From: an uncultured Bacilli bacterium
Lineage (GTDB): Bacteria; Bacillota_I; Bacilli_A; RF39; UBA660
Direction of reading: 5' to 3'
NCBI GenBank assembly: GCA_934098735.1
Contig: CAKOOS010000014.1
Location: 1 to 30,763 of the forward strand
Length of the DNA stretch: 30,763 nucleotides
The position numbers and the translations under genes were made by a program. The first letter of the stretch is position 1; every line of letters begins with the position of its first letter. Below, one piece after another: positions 14,055 through 22,825 of the stretch. The notes under the pieces were generated by a model. It was not told the DNA's origin. It searched no databases and worked only from the letters and a program-made list of their open reading frames with translations.

Positions 14055-14668
14055 AAGCTATTCTAAGTGGATTTGTTTCTGTTCCTTCTCCGCTTACATA
14101 AGTTATACTTGCATTTAAATAGAAAGTTGGTCTTATTATAAAAGTATTATTTGCTGATGATCCTGAGATAGAACAATTGCTATTTATAGCAAAAAAACTA
14201 CTTTTATCTTCAGATCGTTTTGTTATTACTGGCTCATAATAATTCATATTGTACCAATTTTTTCCTTTGGAATTTCTAAAATCGTTACCATTGTTATTAA
14301 AACCAACATATAACCAATATCGAGGAGAAGATGCATAAATATGATCTGATATATATATTAAACCTATTTTCGCTTCATAAGTTGAATTAGTTATTGGTGA
14401 AACTATTTCATTTTGATAAACTTTATTAACTGAACCTGAAGCTATGCTTCCCCAACTGCCAGCATTTATTTTCCATGAGTGAGTTGCTATTTTATTTGCC
14501 CATGTTGTTCCGATATTATTTATAAAATTTGTATTTAAATTGACTTTGTTTAAAAGTGATGTTGTCCAGTCATTTGACCCTTTACCATTATTTATCGTAG
14601 TGTCATTTTTATAATAGTGTTACTACACTTATTATCAATAATACTGTTCTTTTTCTCTCTTCATTCAT
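14053..14668 (-). pseudogene. Internally deleted copy of the 422-residue secreted-protein family
   Basis: Two pieces of one gene. From 14668 an ATG preceded by GCGGTGG opens a 19-residue hydrophobic leader (MNEERKRTVLLIISVVTLL) that stops at 14609-14611. In another frame, open without stops from about 14619 to the stop at 14053-14055, lie some 189 codons lacking a usable start before 14247. These match the C-terminal half of the protein at 2307-3575: WTTSLLNKVNLNTNFINN against WSTSLLNTVNLNTNFLNT, KIATHSW against KIATATW, IGLIYISDHIYA against IGLMYVSDYGFA, and matching GTETNP/GTKTNP ends. The Cys-rich N-terminal half (about 200 residues) is missing, and the junction is out of frame. Best read as an internal deletion with no later frameshifts, hence recent. 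Confidence 0.82.
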
Positions 14669-14718
14669 TTTATCCACCGCTCTCTATTATTAATATTATC
14701 ATATTTTGGGTTTATAAT

Positions 14719-14759
14719 AAATAAAAAACTTTAAAACATAACGTAAGATTTTAAAGTTT
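14719..14759 (-). terminator. Terminator after the LiaF-like gene
   Basis: 11-bp perfect stem AAACTTTAAAA/TTTTAAAGTTT (14726-14736 with 14749-14759), 12-nt loop, T-rich tail on the minus strand. It lies about 50 nt past the stop codon. Confidence 0.75.
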
Positions 14760-14806
14760 CATCTATATTTTCATAAACAGCTATTATCTTTATTTTCAAA
14801 TTATTA

Positions 14807-15478
14807 TTATTTAATTTCTATTTCTCCGAATAGGCAAAAAGCATCAACATAAATAATTTTTTCTTTACATCCATCCTTATGCTTATTATCTACTCCTCCA
14901 AAAATTGGCGTAGCATTTACTTTAACCAAAACATCTTCAGGAACGTGAATTTCAACACCACCAAAAATGGCGTTTACTCTAATTACACATTCTTCATTAA
15001 TTATAGCTTTTTTTAAATCTAAGACAATACTTCCAAAAGTACTATTCAAATTCAAGCTATCTATTTTTTCTCCATCTTTATTTATTATTTGTTCTGCAAA
15101 AGTAGCACTTATGTTTTCTTTTGACTTACTTTTAGAATATTTTTCTTTTATATTAAATTTATCATTGCCTTTAAAAATCATTAGTAGTCCTACTACTATT
15201 ATTACCATAGGCATAGCAAGTTTCCAGATAATATCAAAGTCAATTACATCCTGTGCTGCAAGAAGTAGTAAAAGACCAATTAATATTCCTAATAAATTGC
15301 CAGTTTTGCCTTCTTTGTTAAAATCAAAAAGCCCTATAAAGCAAGGAATAATTATAAATAGAGTCCACCATCCATCAAAGAAAATATTTACTTTTATTAT
15401 ATCTAAACTTTTAAGACCTAATATTAAACCAAAAGCAATAAAAACTATCCCCCATAAAATTCTTTCAAAATTTTTCAT
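14807..15478 (-). CDS. LiaF-like membrane protein
   Basis: 223 residues. Four membrane helices (about 7-22, 35-51, 61-75, 83-102) of the LiaI/LiaF-like type precede a C-terminal beta-strand repeat domain with recurring FGG/FGS turns (NSTFGSIVLDL, NAIFGGVEIHVP, TPIFGGVDNKH, CLFGEIEIK), characteristic of the LiaF/DUF2154 C-terminal domain. In Bacillus LiaF restrains the LiaRS envelope-stress two-component system; no liaR/liaS is nearby, so here it may act alone or on a distant system. GGAGGT lies 10 nt before the ATG, a rather long spacing. It appears monocistronic, with a possible promoter in the short gap after priA. Confidence 0.82.
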   Translation of the reverse strand: MKNFERILWGIVFIAFGLILGLKSLDIIKVNIFFDGWWTLFIIIPCFIGLFDFNKEGKTGNLLGILIGLLLLLAAQDVIDFDIIWKLAMPMVIIVVGLLMIFKGNDKFNIKEKYSKSKSKENISATFAEQIINKDGEKIDSLNLNSTFGSIVLDLKKAIINEECVIRVNAIFGGVEIHVPEDVLVKVNATPIFGGVDNKHKDGCKEKIIYVDAFCLFGEIEIK

Positions 15479-15506
15479 TTATAATCGTACCTCCATTCTT
15501 ATTTTA

Positions 15507-15535
15507 AGTATATATGATTTTCTTTTAACATGCAA
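15507..15535 (-). promoter_or_regulatory. Possible promoter of the LiaF-like gene
   Basis: TATACT (15507-15512, 5/6) with a 17-bp spacer to TTGCAT (15530-15535, 3/6). The -35 box begins directly after the priA stop codon. Confidence 0.45.
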
Positions 15536-17722
15536 TCAGATATTTAAAGGATTAAAATCTATTTCTAAATAATTATCATTATTATATGTATATAAATTTA
15601 TTAAATCTTTTAAAATTTCTCGCAAATTATTTTCTTTTTGATATTTAATAATTATTTGCATTCGATATTCACTATTAAATTTAAATACTGATGCTGTTGT
15701 TGGACCCAAAACTATAAAATCCGAAGTTAAATTTTCATCTAAATATTTTTTTACTTTTTTACTTTCATCAATTGTTTTTTGATAGTCCTTTCCAATTACT
15801 TTTAAACTTACCAAATAATAATACGGTGGATATTTTAATTTATGTCTAAAATTCATTTCATAGTGATAAAATTTATTATAGTCATTTTCTTTAACACATT
15901 TAATAACATAATTATCAGGATTAAATGTTTGTATAATAACTTCTCCGAGTAAATCACTACGTCCACTTCTTCCTGCTACTTGACTTAATAAAGAAAAAGT
16001 ATTTTCACTTGATTTAAAACTTGGAATATTTAAAGTAGTATCAGCATTAATTACACCCACTAATGTTACTTTAGGAAAATCTAATCCTTTACTAATCATT
16101 TGAGTTCCAAGTAATATATCATATTTTTCATTTCTAAAATCTTCCAAAATTTTTTCATGTGTTCCTTTATTTCTAGTAGTATCTTGATCCATTCTAATTA
16201 TTTTAGCTTCTTTAAACATTTCTTGAAGTTTTTCTTCTAATTTTTCGGTACCCAAGCCATAATAATTTAAAGCATCTTTATGACAGTTTGGACATGTTTC
16301 TCCTTTTTTTTCTTGATATCCACAGTAATGACAAATTAAATTATTAGTACTTTTATGGTAAGTTAAAGTTATATCACAGCTAGGACATTTAAATGTATAT
16401 CCACAATTACTACAGGTAATATAAGTAGAAAAACCTCTTCTATTTAAAAGAAGAATTATTTGTTCATGGCGAGATAACTTTTCTTCTATTTTTCTTTTTA
16501 ATAAATCACTTATTATTACATTTCTTTTTTTCATTTCTTCTTCCATATCAACTAAATGAATCTTAGGAAGAATAGATGCCCCAACTCTATTTTTTAAAAT
16601 TAACTCTTTAAAAACTTTTTTATCAGCCCGTGCTTTAGATTCTAACGAAGGTGTTGCACTTCCTAAAAGAAGAGGTATATTATTATATTTACATCTAAAA
16701 ATAGCAATATCTTTAGCATGATACCTTGGATTATTGTCCTGCTTATAGCTGCTTGCATCTTCTTCATCAATAATTATAATTCCTAAATTTTTTAATGGCG
16801 CAAATATTGCACTTCTTGTTCCAACAACAATATGAACTTCACCTCGATATATTTTCAAATATTCATCATATTTTTCACCATTTGATAAAGAACTATGAAG
16901 TATTGCAACATCACTTCCAAAAGTGTTATAAAATCTTTGAGATATTTGAGTTGTTAAACTTATTTCAGGAACTAAAACTATTGCAGTTTTTCCTTGTTTT
17001 ATAATCTCTTCAATTATTTTAATATAAACTTCAGTTTTACCTGAGCCAGTTACGCCATTAAGTAGAAAAGTTTCATAACTATTCATACTTTCTAAAACAC
17101 TATTTTTAACAAGTTCTTGTTCCTTAGTTAAAGTACTACTAATATTATTACCTGACTTATTAATCCGATATTTTTTTTCTTTAATAATTTTAATTATATC
17201 ATTTTCTATTAAACTATCTATTACGCCTTTAGAATAATCTTTTTTATTTAATCTTGTTTTTTTTAATAAATCATCAATTACCTTTACTTGAGCCTTTCTT
17301 TTTTGGCTAAATTTAGCTTTATAATCCAAAGCTCTTGAAGTATTACACAAAACTATGAATTCGTCGTATAGATCATAATTATGTTTTTGGCTCTTTACTT
17401 TTAATCCACTTGGGAGCATTGTTTGATAGGCAGATATTAAAGTACACAAAGTGCTTTGACTTAAATATTTTCCTACATCTAATAGTTCCTTATTTAATAT
17501 AAAATTTTCATCTAATAAACTTTGTATAGATTTTATTTCATAAGTATTTTGCTCAACATTATCTAAAATTTCTAAAACAAAACCTGTAATTTGTTGATGG
17601 CCAAATTCAACTTGAACTTTCATACCAGGCTTTATTTTATTTTGAAACTCATAAGGAACTTTATATATAAATTCTCTATCAAGTTTTTTTACACTATATT
17701 CTATGATTACCTTTGCATACAT
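15536..17722 (-). CDS. priA: Primosomal protein N', replication restart helicase
   Basis: 728-residue DNA helicase that reloads the replisome at stalled forks. N-terminal 3'-DNA-binding domain (about 1-105), helicase core with Walker A GVTGSGKT (223-230), motif II DEED (319-322), SYKQDNNPRYHAKD next to it, a zinc module with eight Cys (437, 440, 446, 449, 464, 467, 477, 480) and motif VI QVAGRSGR. Motif II is DEEH in the PriA proteins I know; here His is Asp. Length is normal. AAAGGA precedes the ATG at an 8-nt spacing. It follows the rpe terminator, with a TAAAAT -10 at 17745-17750 but no good -35, so its own promoter is only partly convincing. In other Firmicutes priA sits beside fmt; here they are 6.5 kb apart. 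Confidence 0.96.
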   Translation of the reverse strand: MYAKVIIEYSVKKLDREFIYKVPYEFQNKIKPGMKVQVEFGHQQITGFVLEILDNVEQNTYEIKSIQSLLDENFILNKELLDVGKYLSQSTLCTLISAYQTMLPSGLKVKSQKHNYDLYDEFIVLCNTSRALDYKAKFSQKRKAQVKVIDDLLKKTRLNKKDYSKGVIDSLIENDIIKIIKEKKYRINKSGNNISSTLTKEQELVKNSVLESMNSYETFLLNGVTGSGKTEVYIKIIEEIIKQGKTAIVLVPEISLTTQISQRFYNTFGSDVAILHSSLSNGEKYDEYLKIYRGEVHIVVGTRSAIFAPLKNLGIIIIDEEDASSYKQDNNPRYHAKDIAIFRCKYNNIPLLLGSATPSLESKARADKKVFKELILKNRVGASILPKIHLVDMEEEMKKRNVIISDLLKRKIEEKLSRHEQIILLLNRRGFSTYITCSNCGYTFKCPSCDITLTYHKSTNNLICHYCGYQEKKGETCPNCHKDALNYYGLGTEKLEEKLQEMFKEAKIIRMDQDTTRNKGTHEKILEDFRNEKYDILLGTQMISKGLDFPKVTLVGVINADTTLNIPSFKSSENTFSLLSQVAGRSGRSDLLGEVIIQTFNPDNYVIKCVKENDYNKFYHYEMNFRHKLKYPPYYYLVSLKVIGKDYQKTIDESKKVKKYLDENLTSDFIVLGPTTASVFKFNSEYRMQIIIKYQKENNLREILKDLINLYTYNNDNYLEIDFNPLNI

Positions 17723-17765
17723 AACTATAATCCTTTCTTAAGTCATTTTAACATATATTTTAGCA

Positions 17766-17796
17766 ATTAAAAAGAGACTATATTCTTAAAGTCTCT
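17766..17796 (-). terminator. Terminator of the rlmN-prpC-prkC-rsgA-rpe operon
   Basis: AGAGACT/AGTCTCT stem (17773-17779 with 17790-17796), 10-nt loop, T-run on the minus strand. The right arm lies in the last rpe codons and the left arm covers part of the stop. Confidence 0.88.
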
Positions 17797-18404
17797 ATTT
17801 GCTTTTCAAAATCAGTATTTTGACAAATGTATGATCCAGATACTACTCCATTTGCTTTACTAACTAATTTTATAGTATCTTTATTTATACCACCATCAAT
17901 AAATATTTCAAAATTATTTTCTTTTTGATATTCTAATAGCTTCTCTAGTCTTTTTGGTGTTTCATTCAAAAACTTTTGCCCACCTTTACCAGGTTTAACA
18001 CTCATCAGTAAAATGACATCTATATACGGAAAATAATGTTCAAATTTTTCTATTTCTTCATCTGGATTAATTGCTATTCCCCTTTTTACTTTATTTTCTT
18101 CTATAGCATTTAGAGTACTTAATAAAGCTTTTTCAGTGCTAGGATGAATATAAATTGTGCTAGGATTTAGTTTTAATATTTTATCAAGATAATCACTAGG
18201 ATTTTCTAGCATTAAATGAATATCTAAAGGTTTAGTTACATCTTTAAATAGATCTAAAAGATCATCTATATCGAAATTTTTCTCTCCGGCATAAACTCCA
18301 TCCATTAAATCAACATGAATTCCATCAGCACTTGTATGCTCTATTTTATCAATCGTAGTTTTATAATCGTATAAACTACTTATATAACTTACTACTATTT
18401 TCAT
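17778..18404 (-). CDS. rpe: Ribulose-phosphate 3-epimerase
   Basis: 208-residue TIM-barrel enzyme interconverting ribulose 5-phosphate and xylulose 5-phosphate in the pentose phosphate pathway. Metal ligands are present: His and Asp in GIHVDLMDG, His in LDIHLMLENP, Asp in IFIDGGIN. The phosphate-binding end VSGSYI is also present. The first strand is VSYISSL where most relatives have a Ser-Pro-Ser motif, a small divergence. The ATG at 18404 follows AAAGGAG and lies inside rsgA, a 29-nt overlap. Last gene of the operon. Confidence 0.95.
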   Translation of the reverse strand: MKIVVSYISSLYDYKTTIDKIEHTSADGIHVDLMDGVYAGEKNFDIDDLLDLFKDVTKPLDIHLMLENPSDYLDKILKLNPSTIYIHPSTEKALLSTLNAIEENKVKRGIAINPDEEIEKFEHYFPYIDVILLMSVKPGKGGQKFLNETPKRLEKLLEYQKENNFEIFIDGGINKDTIKLVSKANGVVSGSYICQNTDFEKQIETLRI

Positions 18405-19230
18405 GGCACTCCTTTATAAATCTCGTATAATTTATATATCTTGATGGTAATATTAAACCATTTTTAACATTGTTTAGAACTGCACAATTTTTTTCTTTTA
18501 AATGCATACAGTTTTTATATTCACAGTTTAAATTATTAAATTCCAGAAAAGTATTTTTTAATTCTTCAGGGCTAATATTTTTTAAGTCTAAAGCAGAAAA
18601 ACCTGGAGTATCTGCAAAATAAATTTTACCTATTTTATATATTTCAGTATGTCTTGTGGTATGTACGCCACGATTTAAGGCTTCACTTATTGGTTTTGTT
18701 TCAAGATTTAATTTTTTATTTAACTTATTAAGCAAACTAGATTTCCCAGCTCCGGTTTGACCTGTTAAAACAACAACTTTATTTTTTAAAGTTCTTTTTA
18801 ATTTAAACAAATTTTTATTATCCACTACTTGATAGCCTATTTTTTTATAATACTTCTCTAATATTTTTATATCTTTTATTTCAGATTTAGTAAGCAAATC
18901 TTTTTTAGTAAAACATATTACGGGTTCAATATTTGCTGCTTTAATTATACATAATTCTTTATCAAGCAAACTCAAAGATAAATCTGGTTTTTTTAAACTA
19001 GTTACAATTAAGGCAATATCAACATTAGCTATGACTGGTCTTTCAAGTTCATTTTTTCTAGGCATTATTTCTTCAATTGTAAGAGTTTCTAAATTTACTT
19101 TAACTACATCCCCAACTAAAGGTGAAAGACCAATGTTTCTAAATTTTCCTCTAGCATTACAAACATAGTCTTTTCCTTTTATACTAACTGTATACTGATT
19201 ACTTATTTGCTTAATAATCCTACCTGTCAT
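18376..19230 (-). CDS. rsgA: Ribosome small subunit-dependent GTPase RsgA
   Basis: 284 residues. GTPase that checks late maturation of the 30S subunit. An N-terminal OB domain (about 1-65) is followed by a circularly permuted GTPase domain: TKKDL (108-112) comes before the P-loop GQTGAGKS (157-164) and DTPG (207-210). Then a zinc-binding site C236, C241, H243, C249. All expected parts are present; length is normal. The start codon overlaps the prkC stop by one base (TAATG). prkC-rsgA-rpe order is conserved in Firmicutes. Confidence 0.96.
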   Translation of the reverse strand: MTGRIIKQISNQYTVSIKGKDYVCNARGKFRNIGLSPLVGDVVKVNLETLTIEEIMPRKNELERPVIANVDIALIVTSLKKPDLSLSLLDKELCIIKAANIEPVICFTKKDLLTKSEIKDIKILEKYYKKIGYQVVDNKNLFKLKRTLKNKVVVLTGQTGAGKSSLLNKLNKKLNLETKPISEALNRGVHTTRHTEIYKIGKIYFADTPGFSALDLKNISPEELKNTFLEFNNLNCEYKNCMHLKEKNCAVLNNVKNGLILPSRYINYTRFIKECHENSSKLYK

Positions 19231-20981
19231 TATTCTAAATCTCCACTATCAGGATCTTCTACATTACTTCCAGTTACTTCTTTTGCGACTGTTATTGTAA
19301 GTCTTGCTCCCCCTACTACTGTTGTTCCAGCTGCTCTACTTTGTTTTATTATTTTGCCCGCTGGATATTCATTTGTTTCTTGATATTTTATTTCTAATTT
19401 TATGCCATAATTATCTGCAAAGTCTTGAACTTCATCAACAGAATATTCATCATCTACAAAATTCGGATATTTGTTATCTAATTTAGGAATATATAAAGTT
19501 ATGGTATCTCTAGCAGATAATTTTTCCCCAGCTTTAACAGATTGATCAATAATTTTTCCTTCTTCATATTCAGAAGCTTTATCTTGATCTATATCTTTTC
19601 TTTCTATTATTACTTGCAAATTTAAAGCCTCAAGTTTGCCTTTTATTTCAGCATAATCTTTACCAGTATAATCTTCAATTTCTATTTTAGTATCTCCTTT
19701 AGAAATATATAATATTATTTCAGTTCCCTCTTTACGTATGCTTCCTATTGCTGGTGATGTTCTTGAAACTTTTCCTTCAGATACATTTTCATTAGCTTCT
19801 TCTCTTTGTTCATCTGATACTACAAATCCAGCATCTTGTAATTTTTTAATGGCATCTGTAACTGATAAATTAGAAACATCAGGTACAGCTTCTTGTTTAG
19901 CTGAAGTAATATAAGGAATTAAAACAAATATAGTTGTAATTATTAAAACCAATCCTACGAAAACACTGGCTAAAGCAATTAATATTTTATTTTGAGAATT
20001 GTTTTCATTATTTTTAACTTTTTTACTCATTTCTTTTTCTCCTTCTTCTTTTACTTTAACTTCTTTATTTTTTTCTGTTTTAACTGTTTTAAGTAATTTA
20101 GTTTCATCATAATCTGTATCAGGATATTTAAAAGTTATTTTAAGTTCATTAGCTCTTGATTCATCCAAGCATGTTTTTAAATCTTCATGCATTTCTCTAG
20201 CATCAGCATAACGATTTTTAGGATTCTTAGCTGTAGCTTTCAAAATGATATTTTCAACACTTTGAGGTATGTCAGGAAGTTCATCTCTAATGCTTGGCAT
20301 TGGCTCTTTTAGATGCTTCAAAGCTATTTCCACAGCATTATCTCCTCTAAATGGAAGTTTTCCTGTCAAAAGTTCATACATTAAAATACCAATTGAATAT
20401 ATATCACTTTGAAGTGTTGCTCCTTTGCCACTTGCTTGTTCTGGAGGCAAATAATGAACACTACCCATTACGGAATTAGTTTGAGTTAACTGAGTTGCAT
20501 TCATAGCAACAGCTATACCAAAATCAGTTATTTTTATCATACCATTTTCTAAAATTAGTATATTTTGAGGTTTAATATCCCTGTGTATTATGTATGAGTC
20601 ATGGGCAACACTTAACCCATTAGTAATTTGCAGAGTTATATCTATAACTTCTGGTACGGTCAGTTTGCCTCTTTTCTTTAATAAATTTTTAAGGTGTTTA
20701 CCTTCAACATATTCCATGACAATATAATACTCGCCATTATCTTCTCCGACATCATAAACTTCAACAATATTTGGATTTGATAAACTACTTGCTGATAAAG
20801 CTTCTCTTTGAAAACGTCTAACGAATTTTTCATCAGTTGCTAAATCCCCACGTAATACTTTAACTGCAACATTGCGGTCTAAAATAGTATCATAAGCTAA
20901 ATAAACATTAGCCATACCACCTTCACCGATTGATTTTATTATTTGGTATCTATCACTAATTTTTTGCCCCTTCATTATCAT
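19230..20981 (-). CDS. prkC: Membrane Ser/Thr kinase with PASTA domains
   Basis: 583 residues. Cytoplasmic kinase domain (about 11-275): Gly-rich loop GEGGMANVY, catalytic HRDIKPQN (HRD 133-135), DFG (153-155), and an activation loop with several Thr/Ser. After a charged linker, one membrane helix at 333-357, then three extracellular PASTA domains (about 364-429, 432-499, 502-566), which in this family bind peptidoglycan fragments or lipid II. It therefore senses cell-wall state and phosphorylates cytoplasmic targets. It ends with an acidic tail. The ATG overlaps the phosphatase stop by 4 nt (ATGA); a second Met two codons in is an alternative start. Its partner phosphatase is directly upstream. 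Confidence 0.97.
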   Translation of the reverse strand: MIMKGQKISDRYQIIKSIGEGGMANVYLAYDTILDRNVAVKVLRGDLATDEKFVRRFQREALSASSLSNPNIVEVYDVGEDNGEYYIVMEYVEGKHLKNLLKKRGKLTVPEVIDITLQITNGLSVAHDSYIIHRDIKPQNILILENGMIKITDFGIAVAMNATQLTQTNSVMGSVHYLPPEQASGKGATLQSDIYSIGILMYELLTGKLPFRGDNAVEIALKHLKEPMPSIRDELPDIPQSVENIILKATAKNPKNRYADAREMHEDLKTCLDESRANELKITFKYPDTDYDETKLLKTVKTEKNKEVKVKEEGEKEMSKKVKNNENNSQNKILIALASVFVGLVLIITTIFVLIPYITSAKQEAVPDVSNLSVTDAIKKLQDAGFVVSDEQREEANENVSEGKVSRTSPAIGSIRKEGTEIILYISKGDTKIEIEDYTGKDYAEIKGKLEALNLQVIIERKDIDQDKASEYEEGKIIDQSVKAGEKLSARDTITLYIPKLDNKYPNFVDDEYSVDEVQDFADNYGIKLEIKYQETNEYPAGKIIKQSRAAGTTVVGGARLTITVAKEVTGSNVEDPDSGDLE

Positions 20982-21739
20982 GCAAAATCACCACTTTCTC
21001 TAACTAAGTAAGCTACTGATATATTATCACTGCCACCTCTGGCATTACATTTTTTTATTAATTTAACTACTTTTTCTTCCACAGTTAAGTCATTTTCCAA
21101 TAATACTTTTTCTATTTGTTCATCATTTAGCATTCCCGTTAAGCCATCACTACATAAAAATACGGCATCACTTCCATTATCAACATCAAATATATCTGGT
21201 TCACATTTTTCGGTAGCACCTAAAGCTTTCATTAAAACATTTTTTTTAGGGTGATTTATAGCTTGTTCTTCCGTAATATCACCAGCATCTACTAAAAAGT
21301 TTACCAAAGTATGAGGTTTAGTTACTCTATGTAATTTATTATTTTTCATAACATATCCTGAAGAATCCCCAATGTTGGCAAATATTAAAAACTCTTTTGT
21401 TACTATAGCTGCAACTACGGTTGTTCCAAGGCCCTTTGAGTTCTCATTTTGATCACCATATTCTAGTATCTCTTTATTTATTTCATTTATGTTATCAGAA
21501 AGCCAATTTACAGCATCAATTTTGGTACCAATCGAAGCACTTTCTGTAAATCTTTTCCCTAGGTGAGTTACCGTTAAAGCACTTGCAACTTCACCCTTAC
21601 GGTGACCTCCCATACCATCAGCAACTACTAGTAAGTATTCACCACTAACATTTTTTAATATTGTTACACTATCTTCATTATGTTCTCTTACTCTTCCAGT
21701 ATCTGTTAAATAAAACGATTTCGTATTAATCACTCTCAC
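20978..21739 (-). CDS. prpC: PP2C-type Ser/Thr protein phosphatase, partner of PrkC
   Basis: 253 residues. Metal-dependent phosphatase that reverses PrkC phosphorylation. Motifs: REHNEDS near the N-terminus, VADGMGGH (first metal-binding Asp and Gly), IGDSSGY, FLCSDGLTGML and GGSDNISV (last metal Asp). The start is not ATG: the frame begins GTG at 21739, with a second GTG at 21733, overlapping rlmN by 14 or 8 nt. The ribosome site is weak, so translation is likely coupled to rlmN. The choice between the two GTGs is not settled. Confidence 0.94.
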   Translation of the reverse strand: MRVINTKSFYLTDTGRVREHNEDSVTILKNVSGEYLLVVADGMGGHRKGEVASALTVTHLGKRFTESASIGTKIDAVNWLSDNINEINKEILEYGDQNENSKGLGTTVVAAIVTKEFLIFANIGDSSGYVMKNNKLHRVTKPHTLVNFLVDAGDITEEQAINHPKKNVLMKALGATEKCEPDIFDVDNGSDAVFLCSDGLTGMLNDEQIEKVLLENDLTVEEKVVKLIKKCNARGGSDNISVAYLVRESGDFA

Positions 21740-22742
21740 TTCTCAATTGTCCACACGCAGCTTTTATTTGTCCCCCAAATTCTCTTCTTACGGTTACATT
21801 AAGACCTAAATCTTTTAAAATCTTATAAAATCTATTAATTTGATCTTTATTACTTTTTTTAAAATCTAAATTATTAGTTTCATTGTAAGGAATTAAATTT
21901 ACATAAACATTCATTCCTTTTAATAACTTGGCTAAGGCAAAAGCATCTTCATCTTTATCATTAACCTTTTTAAGCATAACATATTCTATCGTAACTCGTC
22001 TATTAGTTTTTGCAATATATTCACTAATTGCTGTCATAACTGTGTCAAGATTATAGGCTTTATTAATAGGCATTATTTTATTTCTTACTTCATCTGTTGC
22101 TCCGTGTAATGATAATGCTAAATTTACTTGAAGATCTAAATTACTAAACTCTTTTATTTTAGGAACTAACCCACATGTTGATACAGTTATATGTCTTGCT
22201 CCGATTGCTAATCCCTTAGGATCATTTATAATTTTAATAAATTTTATAATATTATCATAATTATCAAACGGTTCTCCGATTCCCATTAAAACTACGCTAT
22301 CTATCCTTTTATTTATATGTTCTTCAATCAATAATATTTGTTCAACAATCTCATAAGTCTCTAAATTTCTTACTTTTTTTAATCTTCCACTTTCACAAAA
22401 TTTGCAGCCCATGTTACAGCCAACTTGACTTGAAACACAAACTGATAATCCGTAATCATGCTTCATTAAAACAGCTTCAACTTTTTCACCATCAATAAGT
22501 CTAAATAAATATTTTTTTACATTATCTCCTTCTAAAATCATTTCTATTTTTATAAAATCAGTATTAAAATCTTTCAATAGTCTATTTTGGATTTCTTTTT
22601 TAATATTACTAAAATTTAAAATGTTTTTTTCTTTATGAATATATAACCATTCAAAAACTTGAGTAGCTTTAAATTTCTTCTCCCCAATACCTAAAAAATA
22701 ATTCTCTAACATTTCTTTAGTATATCCAAATATATTTTCCAT
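21726..22742 (-). CDS. rlmN: Dual-specificity 23S rRNA/tRNA adenine C2 methyltransferase
   Basis: 338-residue radical-SAM enzyme that methylates C2 of A2503 in 23S rRNA and A37 of some tRNAs. Iron-sulfur motif CNMGCKFC (C109, C113, C116); the C-terminal mechanistic Cys is C330 in AACGQL. GEPFDNYDN and SLHGATDEVRNKIMP are typical of the family. Length is normal. First gene of the operon with prpC, prkC, rsgA and rpe; an AAAGAG ribosome site precedes the ATG. Confidence 0.96.
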   Translation of the reverse strand: MENIFGYTKEMLENYFLGIGEKKFKATQVFEWLYIHKEKNILNFSNIKKEIQNRLLKDFNTDFIKIEMILEGDNVKKYLFRLIDGEKVEAVLMKHDYGLSVCVSSQVGCNMGCKFCESGRLKKVRNLETYEIVEQILLIEEHINKRIDSVVLMGIGEPFDNYDNIIKFIKIINDPKGLAIGARHITVSTCGLVPKIKEFSNLDLQVNLALSLHGATDEVRNKIMPINKAYNLDTVMTAISEYIAKTNRRVTIEYVMLKKVNDKDEDAFALAKLLKGMNVYVNLIPYNETNNLDFKKSNKDQINRFYKILKDLGLNVTVRREFGGQIKAACGQLRSESD

Positions 22743-22764
22743 AATTATTCTCTTTCTTATTAGT

Positions 22765-22793
22765 ATTTTACTAAATTTTCATCTAATTGTCTA
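22765..22793 (-). promoter_or_regulatory. Promoter of the rlmN operon
   Basis: TAGACA (22788-22793, 5/6), 17-bp spacer, TAAAAT (22765-22770, 5/6) on the minus strand, about 22 nt before the rlmN start. Confidence 0.75.
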
Positions 22794-22802
22794 CTTTCCA
22801 AA

Positions 22803-22825
22803 AGAAAAAACATCAATTGATGTTT
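22803..22825 (-). terminator. Terminator of the fmt operon
   Basis: AAACATC-N4-GATGTTT stem (22808-22814 with 22819-22825) and T-rich tail on the minus strand. The stem overlaps the stop codon of the phosphatidyltransferase gene. Confidence 0.82.

Noticed and set aside
14967..15572. 201-codon plus-strand open frame
   Set aside because: It is antisense to the LiaF-like gene and the end of priA, has a composition expected of reverse-strand AT-rich coding DNA, and no ribosome site or family resemblance.
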